Assembly (NCBI RefSeq): GCF_009928445.1
Contig: NZ_JAABNO010000004.1
Coordinates: 186,001 to 250,000 of the forward strand
Origin: Clostridium sp. C8-1-8
GTDB lineage: Bacteria > Bacillota > Clostridia > Clostridiales > Clostridiaceae
DNA: 64,000 bases
Direction of reading: 5' to 3'
Part shown: piece by piece, positions 1 through 7,662 of the stretch
Position numbering within the stretch: the stretch's first letter is position 1
Layout: each line of letters starts with the position of its first letter
Notes under the pieces: model-generated
The model's input: the letters and a program-made list of their open reading frames with translations, nothing else
Databases searched by the model: none
Told to the model about the DNA's origin: nothing
Made by a program: the position numbers and the translations under genes

Positions 1-1026
1 AGTAATAAGATAACTAATATAGAACCTCTAAATAGGCTTACTAACTTAAAGTCGCTATATCTAGCATATAATGAAGTGAACGATGTTAGACCACTAGAAG
101 GAATAGAAGGCATAGTTTATGTGGATCTTTTTGCAAATAATATAGAAGATATAAAACCACTTAGAAATTTGGTGAATTTAAAAAGTTTATTTTTGGCAAG
201 AAATAGAATAAAGGATATAAGCGATATAAAAACCTTAAAAAAGCTTATTGAATTGGACTTAAGTGAAAATAAACTAAGATATATCAAGACTATAAGCAAC
301 TTCAATGAACTTATTTATCTAAACTTAACTAGAAATTACATTGAGGACATTGAACCTATAAATAATGCTAAAAAGTTAGAAAGGTTATTTCTATCAGAAA
401 ATAAAATTAAGAATATTAGAGTGTTAGGTAAACTCACAAATCTAAAATTTGTAGATTTAGATAACAATAGAGTTAATGATCTTAAAGGCATTCATTCAGC
501 TAAAAACTTAGAATCACTAAGGCTTGACTACAATAATATCACTTCAGTAGAGGAAGTAAATGAACTTAAGAAACTAAAATATTTAGGACTTAGAAATAAT
601 AATTTAAAGGATATTACGCCCTTAGCTAATTTATATAAATTAAATAGATTAGATATTGCTAATAATAATATAAAAGATTTATGCCCTATAAGAACTTTAC
701 CAGAAATAGCCTTAACAAACATTGATTTTTCAGGCAATCCACTACCAAAGTATGTTTTTAAAGATAAGCTTAATGAAGAATTTATCCTAGATACTTTATA
801 TCCTTATATAAGTGAAGCTATAAACAAATATTTTGGTGAGCCAAGGCAATATAATAATGATGAAATAGTTGATATTTATAATTTAGAAGGTAAATATATT
901 GTAAAAGTTAAAGTAGACACTTTTGTAGGACCGCATAATCCACCGTATGGAGTAGAAACTTTAATTATAAGTAAAGATTATTCTGGTATAAAGGTTGAGG
1001 AATTTATTCATTCTTCGGTAAGTTAG
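1..1026 (+). CDS. Leucine-rich-repeat protein, 5' end outside window
   Basis: The reading frame is open from base 1 and already encodes repeats there, so the gene begins upstream; the GTG at 76 is not a convincing start. About ten tandem 21-22-residue leucine-rich repeats are visible, with the pattern L..L.L..N.I.DI.PL..L, the SDS22/internalin-like type. They are followed by a C-terminal tail of about 90 residues that has no repeat and that I do not recognise. Such repeats form a curved scaffold for protein binding; the partner is unknown. No signal peptide or anchor can be judged because the N-terminus is missing. A hairpin terminator follows directly, so the gene ends its own transcription unit. 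The fold is certain, the role is not. Confidence 0.85.
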   Translation, partial: SNKITNIEPLNRLTNLKSLYLAYNEVNDVRPLEGIEGIVYVDLFANNIEDIKPLRNLVNLKSLFLARNRIKDISDIKTLKKLIELDLSENKLRYIKTISNFNELIYLNLTRNYIEDIEPINNAKKLERLFLSENKIKNIRVLGKLTNLKFVDLDNNRVNDLKGIHSAKNLESLRLDYNNITSVEEVNELKKLKYLGLRNNNLKDITPLANLYKLNRLDIANNNIKDLCPIRTLPEIALTNIDFSGNPLPKYVFKDKLNEEFILDTLYPYISEAINKYFGEPRQYNNDEIVDIYNLEGKYIVKVKVDTFVGPHNPPYGVETLIISKDYSGIKVEEFIHSSVS

Positions 1027-1041
1027 GTTCAATATAATTAT

Positions 1042-1090
1042 AAAAAAACTAAGGCATCAATGTATTTAAAATTGATACCTTAGTTTTTTA
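1042..1090 (+). terminator. Rho-independent terminator after LRR gene
   Basis: The arms AAAACTAAGG-ATCAA and TTGAT-CCTTAGTTTT pair with a short loop and end in a run of six T. It lies 16 bases after the LRR stop codon. Confidence 0.85.
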
Positions 1091-1241
1091 TATAAGTAAT
1101 TTATCTTTGATTTGATCACAAAGCAAGTTACACATATATATAGTTACTAAATCAACTATAAATTTATACATACTTAAGAATACAAGTACTGGACAACTTT
1201 CGAACAAGTATAAATTAAGTTTTCATAAAGCTTCCCTATAA

Positions 1242-2924
1242 TTAAGTTAATAGAATATTTTTAGATATTATATCCAATACATTTTTATTATTGATAAGTA
1301 CTCTAGGAATTTTAATTTGATTTTTAGATATTCCTTTTTTAAATAAAGCTTCTTTTACTGAACTAAAGGTGTTTGGTGAAAGAAGCACTATTTTAATTTG
1401 TGACAATTTATTGCTGGCTCTTGCCCTGTCATAAGCAGGGTTTGATATTCTAAGCTGAGTGTCTAAAGTTTTCTCTAACTCATTCAATTTAGCTTTATGG
1501 ATAGGAGTTTTTAATTCAAAATAAAAAATATATTTTCCTGGAGTCACAGAGTTGTCAGGAAAGGTAGTATAATCTATAAGACTTAAATTTAATATTCTTA
1601 AAGTATTGCTTATAGCACTAGTAAGATGCTCTTCGTTTGTTTTTTCGGATACCATATTGAGTACTTGATTCTTCCTATATAGAAATTCGATTTCAGGACA
1701 GTTATTATAAAAATCAACTACTTTAACTACATCGCCAAGCTTATATCTATAAAGCCCTGCATAGTTTGTGATAACAACTTCATATTTCTCCCCAAGAAGT
1801 ATTTCATCTATACAACGGGTATCTTTTGAGGTTATATTATCATCACTAATGGGAAGAAATTCATAGAAAACAGTATTAGGAATAACAACATAACGTATTT
1901 TATTAGCGTAAGGATTTATTCCAATCATAGCTTCTGTTGAAGCATATACCGGTGAGTAAATAGGCAGTCCATCAGTATAATAATTCACCTTATCATCATA
2001 GATAGAAAAATTTGCACCTGTCACTGTAACTATATAAGATAAACTTGGCCATACTCTTCGAACTATACCTTTGAAACCTTTCTTGAATTCTTGTTCTAAA
2101 TAATCTGCTCTAGTAGCATTAGGAGAGAGTAATTTATTTAAACGCTGTCTAGTGGTGTCATCAATATCAAGATTATTATTAATACGTCCTTTTCTGATGT
2201 CTCTTACAAGGTCTTGCCAATTATTCTCTAATATTCTCAGTAGATCCAATACATTGGAAATAAAAACTCCGCTAATATAGGATAAGGTAACTTCCTTTAA
2301 AGCAAACAATAGATGAAGGTAAAAGGAAACTTTTTTATCCTTTATTTTCATTACCTCAATTGGAGAGGTGTATAGATAAGGAAGTATATGTTTTATGCTA
2401 TTCATTCCACCAGATGTAGCAGAGCAAATAGGTATTCCTGCGCTAGTATAGGTTGTCATTATGATATCAGCTATCATTAAACCTTTTCCATAACTCCATG
2501 TATCTTTAAAATTGTCGTAGCAAAACTTATTTGTGAGAAATGCCATATATTTAGAGGCGAATTTTTTACTTGCTTTAGTAGAAGGAATAAGTTTCTGTTT
2601 TCCTGTAGTACCAGAAGTGTGACCAAAGTATTGAACCTTTTCACTGGTTAAAATATTGGATTCACCGTTAGACATTCTGTCTATGTAACCTTCGTAATAA
2701 CTATATTCTGTTAATGGAACCTTCTTTTTGAAATCTTCTATAGATGTTATATTTTCAAAGTTTAACTTAATGCCTATTTCGCTTTTGGAGTTTTTCTTAA
2801 GAATATCAAATAATACTTTTTCATTTTCTTCTTTGCAGTTTTTAGTATATTTATTAAATTTCTTCTTATATAGTGATCCTCCTTCTATGGTTACCTTGTA
2901 TAATGCAATACTTATTATACTCAT
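1242..2924 (-). CDS. GH3 auxin-responsive promoter family acyl-acid amide synthetase
   Basis: The 560-residue protein matches the GH3 branch of the adenylate-forming superfamily in length and motif order. An ATP-binding loop reads FGHTSGTTGKQKLIP at about residues 100-114, a YASTEAMIG-type motif lies near residue 330, and a YRYKLGDVV segment marks the hinge near 393. Plant GH3 enzymes adenylate a carboxylic acid (jasmonate, auxin) and transfer it to an amino acid; bacterial members are mostly uncharacterised, so the substrate here is unknown. The start is supported by AGGAG nine bases upstream. The N-terminus is slightly hydrophobic but is not a clear signal peptide. The gene is divergent from a methyltransferase, with about 215 bases between them, which suggests linked control or a shared pathway. 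Family assignment is solid; the reaction is inferred. Confidence 0.8.
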   Translation of the reverse strand: MSIISIALYKVTIEGGSLYKKKFNKYTKNCKEENEKVLFDILKKNSKSEIGIKLNFENITSIEDFKKKVPLTEYSYYEGYIDRMSNGESNILTSEKVQYFGHTSGTTGKQKLIPSTKASKKFASKYMAFLTNKFCYDNFKDTWSYGKGLMIADIIMTTYTSAGIPICSATSGGMNSIKHILPYLYTSPIEVMKIKDKKVSFYLHLLFALKEVTLSYISGVFISNVLDLLRILENNWQDLVRDIRKGRINNNLDIDDTTRQRLNKLLSPNATRADYLEQEFKKGFKGIVRRVWPSLSYIVTVTGANFSIYDDKVNYYTDGLPIYSPVYASTEAMIGINPYANKIRYVVIPNTVFYEFLPISDDNITSKDTRCIDEILLGEKYEVVITNYAGLYRYKLGDVVKVVDFYNNCPEIEFLYRKNQVLNMVSEKTNEEHLTSAISNTLRILNLSLIDYTTFPDNSVTPGKYIFYFELKTPIHKAKLNELEKTLDTQLRISNPAYDRARASNKLSQIKIVLLSPNTFSSVKEALFKKGISKNQIKIPRVLINNKNVLDIISKNILLT

Positions 2925-3108
2925 AATCTTATACTCCTGAAATATTTCCTATATAAATATATGTCATATCAAATACTGTTATGTGGTTTCAAAAAACCAT
3001 GTTTTTAGCATTTATATAAATATGAAAAGAAACCTAAGATGTCTTAATAAAAGTTTTTGGTATGTATTGACATGTAAGTTCTAAAGATGTAAGGTTTATA
3101 TATAATAA

Positions 3109-3125
3109 AGTACGTTAATCGTACT
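3109..3125. promoter_or_regulatory. Perfect inverted repeat, probable operator of methyltransferase gene
   Basis: AGTACG-TTAAT-CGTACT is a perfect 6-bp inverted repeat, 15 bases before the methyltransferase ATG. A TATAAT lies just upstream (3101-3106) and a TTGACA at 3067, although their spacing does not make one standard promoter. Its position suggests repressor binding at the transcription start. The binding protein is unknown; a TetR- or MarR-type regulator is possible. Confidence 0.5.
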
Positions 3126-3140
3126 AAAAGGAGAAATAGT

Positions 3141-3767
3141 ATGATAAATAAAGAAATATATAAGGAAAAAACAAAAGAAACCTTTGATAAACAAGCAAAG
3201 ATATATGATGCAACCTATTATGGAAAGCATGCTAGTAAGTTATATACCACTGTAATAGATAAAGTTAAGGGGTTGAGCTGTACCAATGTTTTAGATGTAG
3301 GCTGTGGTACGGGGAATATTCTTTCACTATTGGCTGACGAAGATAATCTAAGCTTATTTGGTATGGATTTTTCTCATGCTATGTTAGAAAAGTCAAAAGA
3401 GAAATTAAAGAGTAGAGCAGAGCTTAAATTTGGAGATTCTGAGCATATTCCTTGGGAGGATAATCATTTTGATGCATTAATTTGTACGGATTCTTTTCAT
3501 CACTATACAGAACCAAAGAAAGTTTTAAAGGAGATGTCAAGGGTACTTAGACCTAATGGGAGTTTAATTATAGGAGATCCATGGCTCATATCTCCTTTTA
3601 AGACCATTGGAAATTGGTCTTTGAAGTTTAGCAAAGGTGGAGATTATAGAATATATTCAAAAAAGGAGATAACTAAGCTTCTTATAGAGAATGGATTTGA
3701 TTCTGTTGATTGGAAGCTTGTAAATCTAAACTCTTTTATTGTAACTGCGAAGATTATTAAATTTTAA
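3141..3767 (+). CDS. Class I SAM-dependent methyltransferase
   Basis: A 208-residue Rossmann-fold methyltransferase of the Methyltransf_11/UbiE-like type. Motif I, VLDVGCGTGN, is at about residues 50-59 and binds S-adenosylmethionine. An acidic motif II region (FGMDFSHAML) and the DALICTDSFHHY segment around residue 112 follow, as does a post-motif LRPNGSLIIGDP. It is soluble, with no signal or membrane segment. AAAGGAGA precedes the ATG by about seven bases. The substrate cannot be read from sequence. It is divergent from the GH3 amide synthetase, so methylation of the same small molecule is a possibility but only inference. A palindromic operator candidate lies just upstream. Confidence 0.85.
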   Translation: MINKEIYKEKTKETFDKQAKIYDATYYGKHASKLYTTVIDKVKGLSCTNVLDVGCGTGNILSLLADEDNLSLFGMDFSHAMLEKSKEKLKSRAELKFGDSEHIPWEDNHFDALICTDSFHHYTEPKKVLKEMSRVLRPNGSLIIGDPWLISPFKTIGNWSLKFSKGGDYRIYSKKEITKLLIENGFDSVDWKLVNLNSFIVTAKIIKF

Positions 3768-4175
3768 ACACTATATATTTATAAAGAAAATAAATATATG
3801 TATAAGCTTTATATTGTAGTTATGTGATGATAATAATAATAAAATATGATATTATAGGAGTAATAATATGGAATTGAGTTTAATTGAACCACAGAAAAAT
3901 ATGTACAAAAATATGAAAAGAAATATGGAATTAATAAGGATATGTAATTATATATAAAATACGATGAATAGTTGTTTTTTTTGTAGAAATGAACTTGGCT
4001 GTTTATTGTTTTTCAATAAAGCCTTGATATATTTAGATTTAATTTGTACTTGTCCTAAAATAGCTGGTTTTTGGCAATTTTCGAACATTTATGAATTGAT
4101 AGTTGAGTTAGGAACTCTATAGCATATCCTAATATCATTAGTTTCTTCATATTTTGAGGCTATGGAGGAGAACTT
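3768..4175. other. 408-bp intergenic stretch with a possible 29-residue ORF and a decayed repeat
   Basis: No conventional gene is seen. A short ORF at 3868-3957 (plus strand, MELSLIEPQKNMYKNMKRN...) has TAGGAG seven bases before its ATG, but I recognise no family and it may be a remnant. Bases about 4062-4111 resemble the roughly 60-bp AT-rich repeat seen better at 37231 and 60331. Confidence 0.4.
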
Positions 4176-4616
4176 ATGGACATTGATATAAAGCAAATTG
4201 AGGAATTTAGTGAGCTATGGCATGTGATGATGAAAAAAAGTAAATTCCATGACATAGAAGATCAATTTCCTAGAATAAAGGGTTTAACCACCACTGAGAT
4301 TAGTATAATAAGTATAGTTTCTAAAAACCCTGAGGTTATATTAGGAGAGATTTGCGCAGAGTTAGATATACCAAAAAGTACATTGACAAGTGCTATTGAT
4401 AGGCTAGAAAAGCGTAAATATATAAACAGGATAATTAGTAAAAGGGACAGAAGATCTTATGGACTTGAACTAACAGAAGAAGGAGTATTAGCGCAAAAAG
4501 AGCATATAGATTTCGAATATAAGGTATATGGAAAACTTCTTAATTCACTTACATCCTTTGAGGAAAGAGCTGAACTTATAAGACTACTTAAGACTATTGT
4601 TACAAATATAGATTAG
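4176..4616 (+). CDS. MarR family transcriptional regulator
   Basis: A 146-residue winged-helix regulator of usual MarR length. A dimerising N-terminal helix is followed by the DNA-binding helix pair around residues 45-75 (ILGEICAELDIPKSTLTSAIDRLEKRKYI), and the wing IISKRDRRSYGLELTEEG carries the D-R-R signature. MarR proteins bind palindromes as dimers and are released by small phenolic or oxidising ligands; the ligand here is unknown. GGAGGAG lies about seven bases before the ATG. It is transcribed alone, facing a flavoprotein gene on the other strand with a terminator between. It could control itself, the flavoprotein or the GH3/methyltransferase pair. Confidence 0.85.
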   Translation: MDIDIKQIEEFSELWHVMMKKSKFHDIEDQFPRIKGLTTTEISIISIVSKNPEVILGEICAELDIPKSTLTSAIDRLEKRKYINRIISKRDRRSYGLELTEEGVLAQKEHIDFEYKVYGKLLNSLTSFEERAELIRLLKTIVTNID

Positions 4617-4676
4617 TTAATAAACCTCTTTGGTTATTGAGAGGGTAATAATTGAAAAGTGCACATAATAGGAAAT

Positions 4677-4719
4677 AAAAAAGAAAGCTTATATTTTGCT
4701 CACTTAAGCTTTCTTTTTA
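4677..4719. terminator. Terminator after marR gene, possibly bidirectional
   Basis: AAAAAGAAAGCTTA and TAAGCTTTCTTTTT form a 14-bp stem around a 13-base loop, with T on one side and A on the other. It can stop transcription from both strands. Confidence 0.85.
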
Positions 4720-4740
4720 TTAAGATTGTTTTAATTTTTA

Positions 4741-4832
4741 GGATATGTTTAAGAATAGTATTGAAATTAGGTGGTCCTTAAAGTATCGGACAGGTAAAAC
4801 CTTAATTTCAATTTTAATATTTTGAATGATTG
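4741..4832. repeat. Decayed copy of the GGCT...AGCC inverted-repeat element
   Basis: Starts GGATATGTTTAAG and continues TTGAAATTAGGTGGTC, nearly the 38-bp terminal repeat of the intact copy at 6426. An inner part resembling TTAAAGTATCGGA and ACCTTAATTTCAA follows. The right tip is eroded and no target duplication is clear. Confidence 0.55.
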
Positions 4833-4851
4833 ATACCTTTGTTTGAATTAA

Positions 4852-5478
4852 CTAACGTATAAAGTTAGTCACCGCTCTTTCTTCTTCCTTTTCAGGTAGG
4901 CTTATTCCTGCTTCTTTTCCAGCTTGTATACATTTTAGCAGCCAAGCCATGTTCTTTCCTAAAGTTCTCATTGTCTGCATGCCTTCTAAATCCTGCTTTA
5001 CTTCCTCAGGTGTGTTACCATGAACCATATTCCAATATTGAGAAGATACCACTGGCATATTTGCTATTGTAAAATATTTGTTTAATTGCTCAAAAGCAGC
5101 AGTGGAACCACCACGCCTACAGCTAACTACTGAAGCTCCAGGTTTATATTGGAACCCGTCACCAGCGTAGAAGAATCTATCTAAGAATGCTGTTATTTGT
5201 CCAGATGCAGCAGCGTAGTGAACTGGAGAGCCAAATATAAAACCATCAGCTTCTTTAGCTTTTTCTAAGGCTATATTTACTGTATCATCGTTGAATACAC
5301 ATGTGCCATCAGTCTTATAGCAGCCTCCGCATGCCATACAACCACGGATTGGTTTATTTCCTACATGAAATATTTCTGTTTCTATATTTGCTTTGTTTAG
5401 TTCTTTTGCAACCTCACTTAAGGCAGTAAAAGTACATCCTTGGGCTTTAGGACTTCCATTAATAAGTAAAACCTTCAT
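4852..5478 (-). CDS. Flavodoxin-fold NAD(P)H-dependent oxidoreductase with cysteine cluster
   Basis: A 208-residue flavodoxin-like protein. LLINGSPKAQGCT at residues 4-16 is the FMN phosphate loop of the NADPH-dependent FMN reductase / iron-sulfur flavoprotein family, and GSPVHYAAASGQITAFLDR near residue 85 is the second flavin contact. A cysteine cluster at C47, C50, C53 and C60 (CMACGGC...C) matches the compact motif of archaeal and clostridial iron-sulfur flavoproteins, so a 4Fe-4S cluster is possible. AGGTGTAAG-type ribosome-binding sequence precedes the start. A long inverted repeat lies upstream at 5668. Probable role is electron transfer or reduction of quinones or nitro compounds; the substrate is not known. 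Confidence 0.8.
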   Translation of the reverse strand: MKVLLINGSPKAQGCTFTALSEVAKELNKANIETEIFHVGNKPIRGCMACGGCYKTDGTCVFNDDTVNIALEKAKEADGFIFGSPVHYAAASGQITAFLDRFFYAGDGFQYKPGASVVSCRRGGSTAAFEQLNKYFTIANMPVVSSQYWNMVHGNTPEEVKQDLEGMQTMRTLGKNMAWLLKCIQAGKEAGISLPEKEEERAVTNFIR

Positions 5479-5667
5479 TCTTACACCTCTTCTATATTAT
5501 AAATGACATACCAATTACAGATTGTATTTATTGTAATACTTCATTAATAAAATTAAATTCTAGGCTATATTTAATATTATTGTTGAAGCTAAAGTAGTAC
5601 ATCTGTATGGTTACTATTAATAATATACAATAAAAAAATAATTGAATAAATAACTTACTTTTAAGTG

Positions 5668-5697
5668 TAATACTAACTTATTATTTAGTTAGTATTA
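5668..5697. promoter_or_regulatory. 10-bp perfect inverted repeat upstream of flavoprotein gene
   Basis: TAATACTAAC and GTTAGTATTA flank a 10-base AT spacer. TACT...AGTA palindromes of this kind are typical operators of HxlR-type redox regulators, which often control flavoprotein genes. It lies 190 bases upstream of the flavoprotein start and also about 185 bases before the EIIA gene, so its target is uncertain. Confidence 0.4.
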
Positions 5698-5880
5698 AAA
5701 AGTACTTGCCTGTATTATAGATATAATCTAGATAGACATGAACTGATTTAATCCAAATCTATTTTGAAAATGATATAATCTCTTATAGTGAATTTTTATG
5801 CTTGTACAAAATAATTATCATTTTTACTCCTCAGAGAGCATAACTTAACTTGAGTACAAAAGTTTTTAAGGAGGGGTTTA

Positions 5881-6417
5881 ATGGGGCTTGGGAAGTTATT
5901 TAAAAGTATTTTACGGTTAAACAATGAAAATATTTATAATGAGGAAGATGAAGATTTAAAATTAGAAGAAGTTATATATAGTCCAATGATTGGACAAGTT
6001 AAAAAACTTAATGAGGTAAGTGATCCAACGTTTGGACAAGAGTTAATGGGAAAAGGCATTGCCATAGAACCTAAACAAGGTAGAGTAGTGTCGCCGGTTG
6101 AAGGTACTGTTAAGGCTATGGTTAGTACTAAGCATGCACTGGCCTTAAAGAGTAATGATGGAGTAGAGGTGTTGATCCACGTAGGAATTGATACTGTAAA
6201 CCTAGAGGGAAAATATTTTAGAGCTTATGTAGACCAAGGATTTCATGTAAAAGTAGGGGATCTATTACTTGAATTTAACGTTGAAGCAATAAAAAATGAG
6301 GGGTATGATGTTATAACCTCTATAGTAGTAAGTAATACTGAAGATTATAGTACTGTTAATGTTACTGATAAAAAAGAGATAAAGGAAAGTGAACCATTAA
6401 TTAATGTGGTTAGATAG
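5881..6417 (+). CDS. Stand-alone PTS glucose-type EIIA protein
   Basis: A 178-residue protein with a complete EIIA-Glc domain from about residue 31. Its active histidines are H85 (TKHAL) and the phosphorylated H100 in VLIHVGIDTV, and it has GKGIAIEP and SPVEGTV motifs. A 30-residue acidic leader is extra compared with classic Crr. It takes phosphate from HPr and passes it to an EIIB domain of a glucose- or sucrose-type permease; such orphan EIIA proteins serve permeases lacking their own A domain. No partner permease is adjacent: the lactose system at 46-49 kb uses an unrelated A domain. AAGGAGGGG lies just before the ATG. A mobile element is inserted immediately after the stop codon. Confidence 0.88.
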   Translation: MGLGKLFKSILRLNNENIYNEEDEDLKLEEVIYSPMIGQVKKLNEVSDPTFGQELMGKGIAIEPKQGRVVSPVEGTVKAMVSTKHALALKSNDGVEVLIHVGIDTVNLEGKYFRAYVDQGFHVKVGDLLLEFNVEAIKNEGYDVITSIVVSNTEDYSTVNVTDKKEIKESEPLINVVR

Positions 6418-6425
6418 TTTACTTA

Positions 6426-6665
6426 GGCTATGTTTAAGAATATTGTTGAAATTAAGTGGTCATGAAGGAGATGCTATATGAGCGAGCAACTAGAATTAAA
6501 TGATTTTTTCAGATGGAATGGCGTTAAGAAACTGTACTGTTCGAACGTAGTGAGTTTACAGTTTTAGCCATGGAATATGACAAAATCATATTAATTCTTT
6601 GCGCAAGCTCATTAAAGCATTGGATGACTGACCACTTAATTTTAACACGCTGCTTTAACAGAGCC
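6426..6665 (+). mobile_element. Non-autonomous inverted-repeat element (MITE-like), copy A, 240 bp
   Basis: Imperfect terminal inverted repeats of about 38 bp run from GGCTATGTTTAAG...GAAATTAAGTGGTCA to TGACCACTTAATTTTAAC...AACAGAGCC. The 8-bp flanks TTTACTTA (6418-6425) and TTTATTTA (6666-6673) agree at 7 of 8 positions and look like a target duplication. Inside, AAGGAG is followed by ATG at 6478 and a short frame, MSEQLELNDFFRWNGVKKLY..., ending at a TAG. This looks like the start of a larger lost ORF. A second internal hairpin pairs AAACTGTA with TTACAGTTT. It is almost identical to copy B at 28186, in opposite orientation. An 8-bp duplication and GGCTCTGTT-like ends recall IS6- or IS1595-type transposons, but the parent is not in this window. 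Confidence 0.85.
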
Positions 6666-6774
6666 TTTATTTAAAGTTGGCATCTAGATAACTTGAACAT
6701 ATTAGATTAAAGATAACAAAAAATATGACATCTGCTAGAATTTTTTAACATAGGCTCAGCTAAGGCAGATACGC

Positions 6775-6808
6775 AAAAAAGTCACTGAAGGTCTTCAGTG
6801 ACTTTTTT
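6775..6808. terminator. Bidirectional terminator
   Basis: AAAAAAGTCACTGAA and TTCAGTGACTTTTTT form a perfect 15-bp stem with a four-base loop. It closes the GNAT gene on the minus strand and any plus-strand readthrough from the EIIA gene. The 13 bases AGATACGCAAAAA leading into it recur before the terminator at 63549. Confidence 0.9.
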
Positions 6809-7358
6809 AATACTCATATAATTTGAACCATATAAGGTTTGGAACATTTAATCCCAAATCCACAGTTGTCACATATCTAAAACCACATTTCTCATATAAG
6901 GCTATGGCTGGGGCGTTATTGATAGAAACATCAAGTCTCAGAGCTTTGCAGCCTTGTTCTTTGAAATATTCTTTAGCAAAAGTTAAAAGTTTTTCACCAA
7001 CACCATTTCTTAAATACTTAGGATTTACAACAAAAGTATGAATTACCATGACTTCCTCATCTTTTGCTTGTACCCCCCAATCAACTCCGTAATAAGCAGC
7101 CTCTTGATGGTTGTTAAGAATTATAGAACCTGCTATTTCATCATTTATTCTCAATACAAATAAATTATCTTCTTTAATACCGTTTATAGCATTTTCTCTT
7201 ACTGGATATAAACCTTTTTTCCAACCAGCATAGTTTATGGTTTCACTTAAGTAATCATTAATGCTATCGTATAATACTTCTAATTCGTCAGTATCTTTTA
7301 GTGTAGCTTTCTCAATGATATATTCCTTGTTATATAAGTTTGTACATTTTGTGTCCAT
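6807..7358 (-). CDS. GNAT family N-acetyltransferase
   Basis: A 183-residue acetyltransferase of the GCN5 family. The acetyl-CoA pyrophosphate loop is YLRNGVGEKLL near residues 115-125, preceded by the beta-4 strand VIHTFVVNP. A typical C-terminal ALRLDVSINNAPAIALYEKCGFRYV stretch closes the fold. It transfers acetyl to an amine; the acceptor cannot be told. It stands alone, begins after AAGGAGT about eight bases upstream, and ends in a perfect bidirectional terminator. The family is certain, the substrate unknown. Confidence 0.85.
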   Translation of the reverse strand: MDTKCTNLYNKEYIIEKATLKDTDELEVLYDSINDYLSETINYAGWKKGLYPVRENAINGIKEDNLFVLRINDEIAGSIILNNHQEAAYYGVDWGVQAKDEEVMVIHTFVVNPKYLRNGVGEKLLTFAKEYFKEQGCKALRLDVSINNAPAIALYEKCGFRYVTTVDLGLNVPNLIWFKLYEY

Positions 7359-7662
7359 ATTAAACTCCTTTTGTAGCGTGTGTAAATAATATCCTATTAT
7401 ACCTTATTAATGAATAATTGTCTATTGACTTGAAAAAAATGATGATCTATATTGGGTATATATTATTAACTGGTGACATTATATATTTGCAAATGATTTA
7501 AGAGGCATCTGGATAAAGTTGGTATTAGTAAAATGTTTGATATATAGATATACCAATTCAAAATAAAAACTATTTTTTAAAATTTTCCTGTGAGAGTCTA
7601 AAGGTGTTGTGAAAATAGATTTTAGCTCGAAGAGGTACAAGCATTAGGAGAGGAGTAGGTAT
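7359..7662. other. 304-bp divergent intergenic region
   Basis: AT-rich region between two divergent genes. No convincing promoter boxes, repeats or small ORFs were recognised apart from the ribosome-binding site AGGAGAGGAG before 7663. Confidence 0.4.

Noticed and set aside
3067-3106. TTGACA...TATAAT as one promoter for the methyltransferase
   Set aside because: The boxes are 28 bp apart, too far for a sigma-A promoter; with a normal spacer the -10 would be TAAGGT, which is weak.
6425-6666. Inverted-repeat element as a structural RNA gene
   Set aside because: The ends and 8-bp duplications explain it as a transposable element; nothing resembles a known RNA family.
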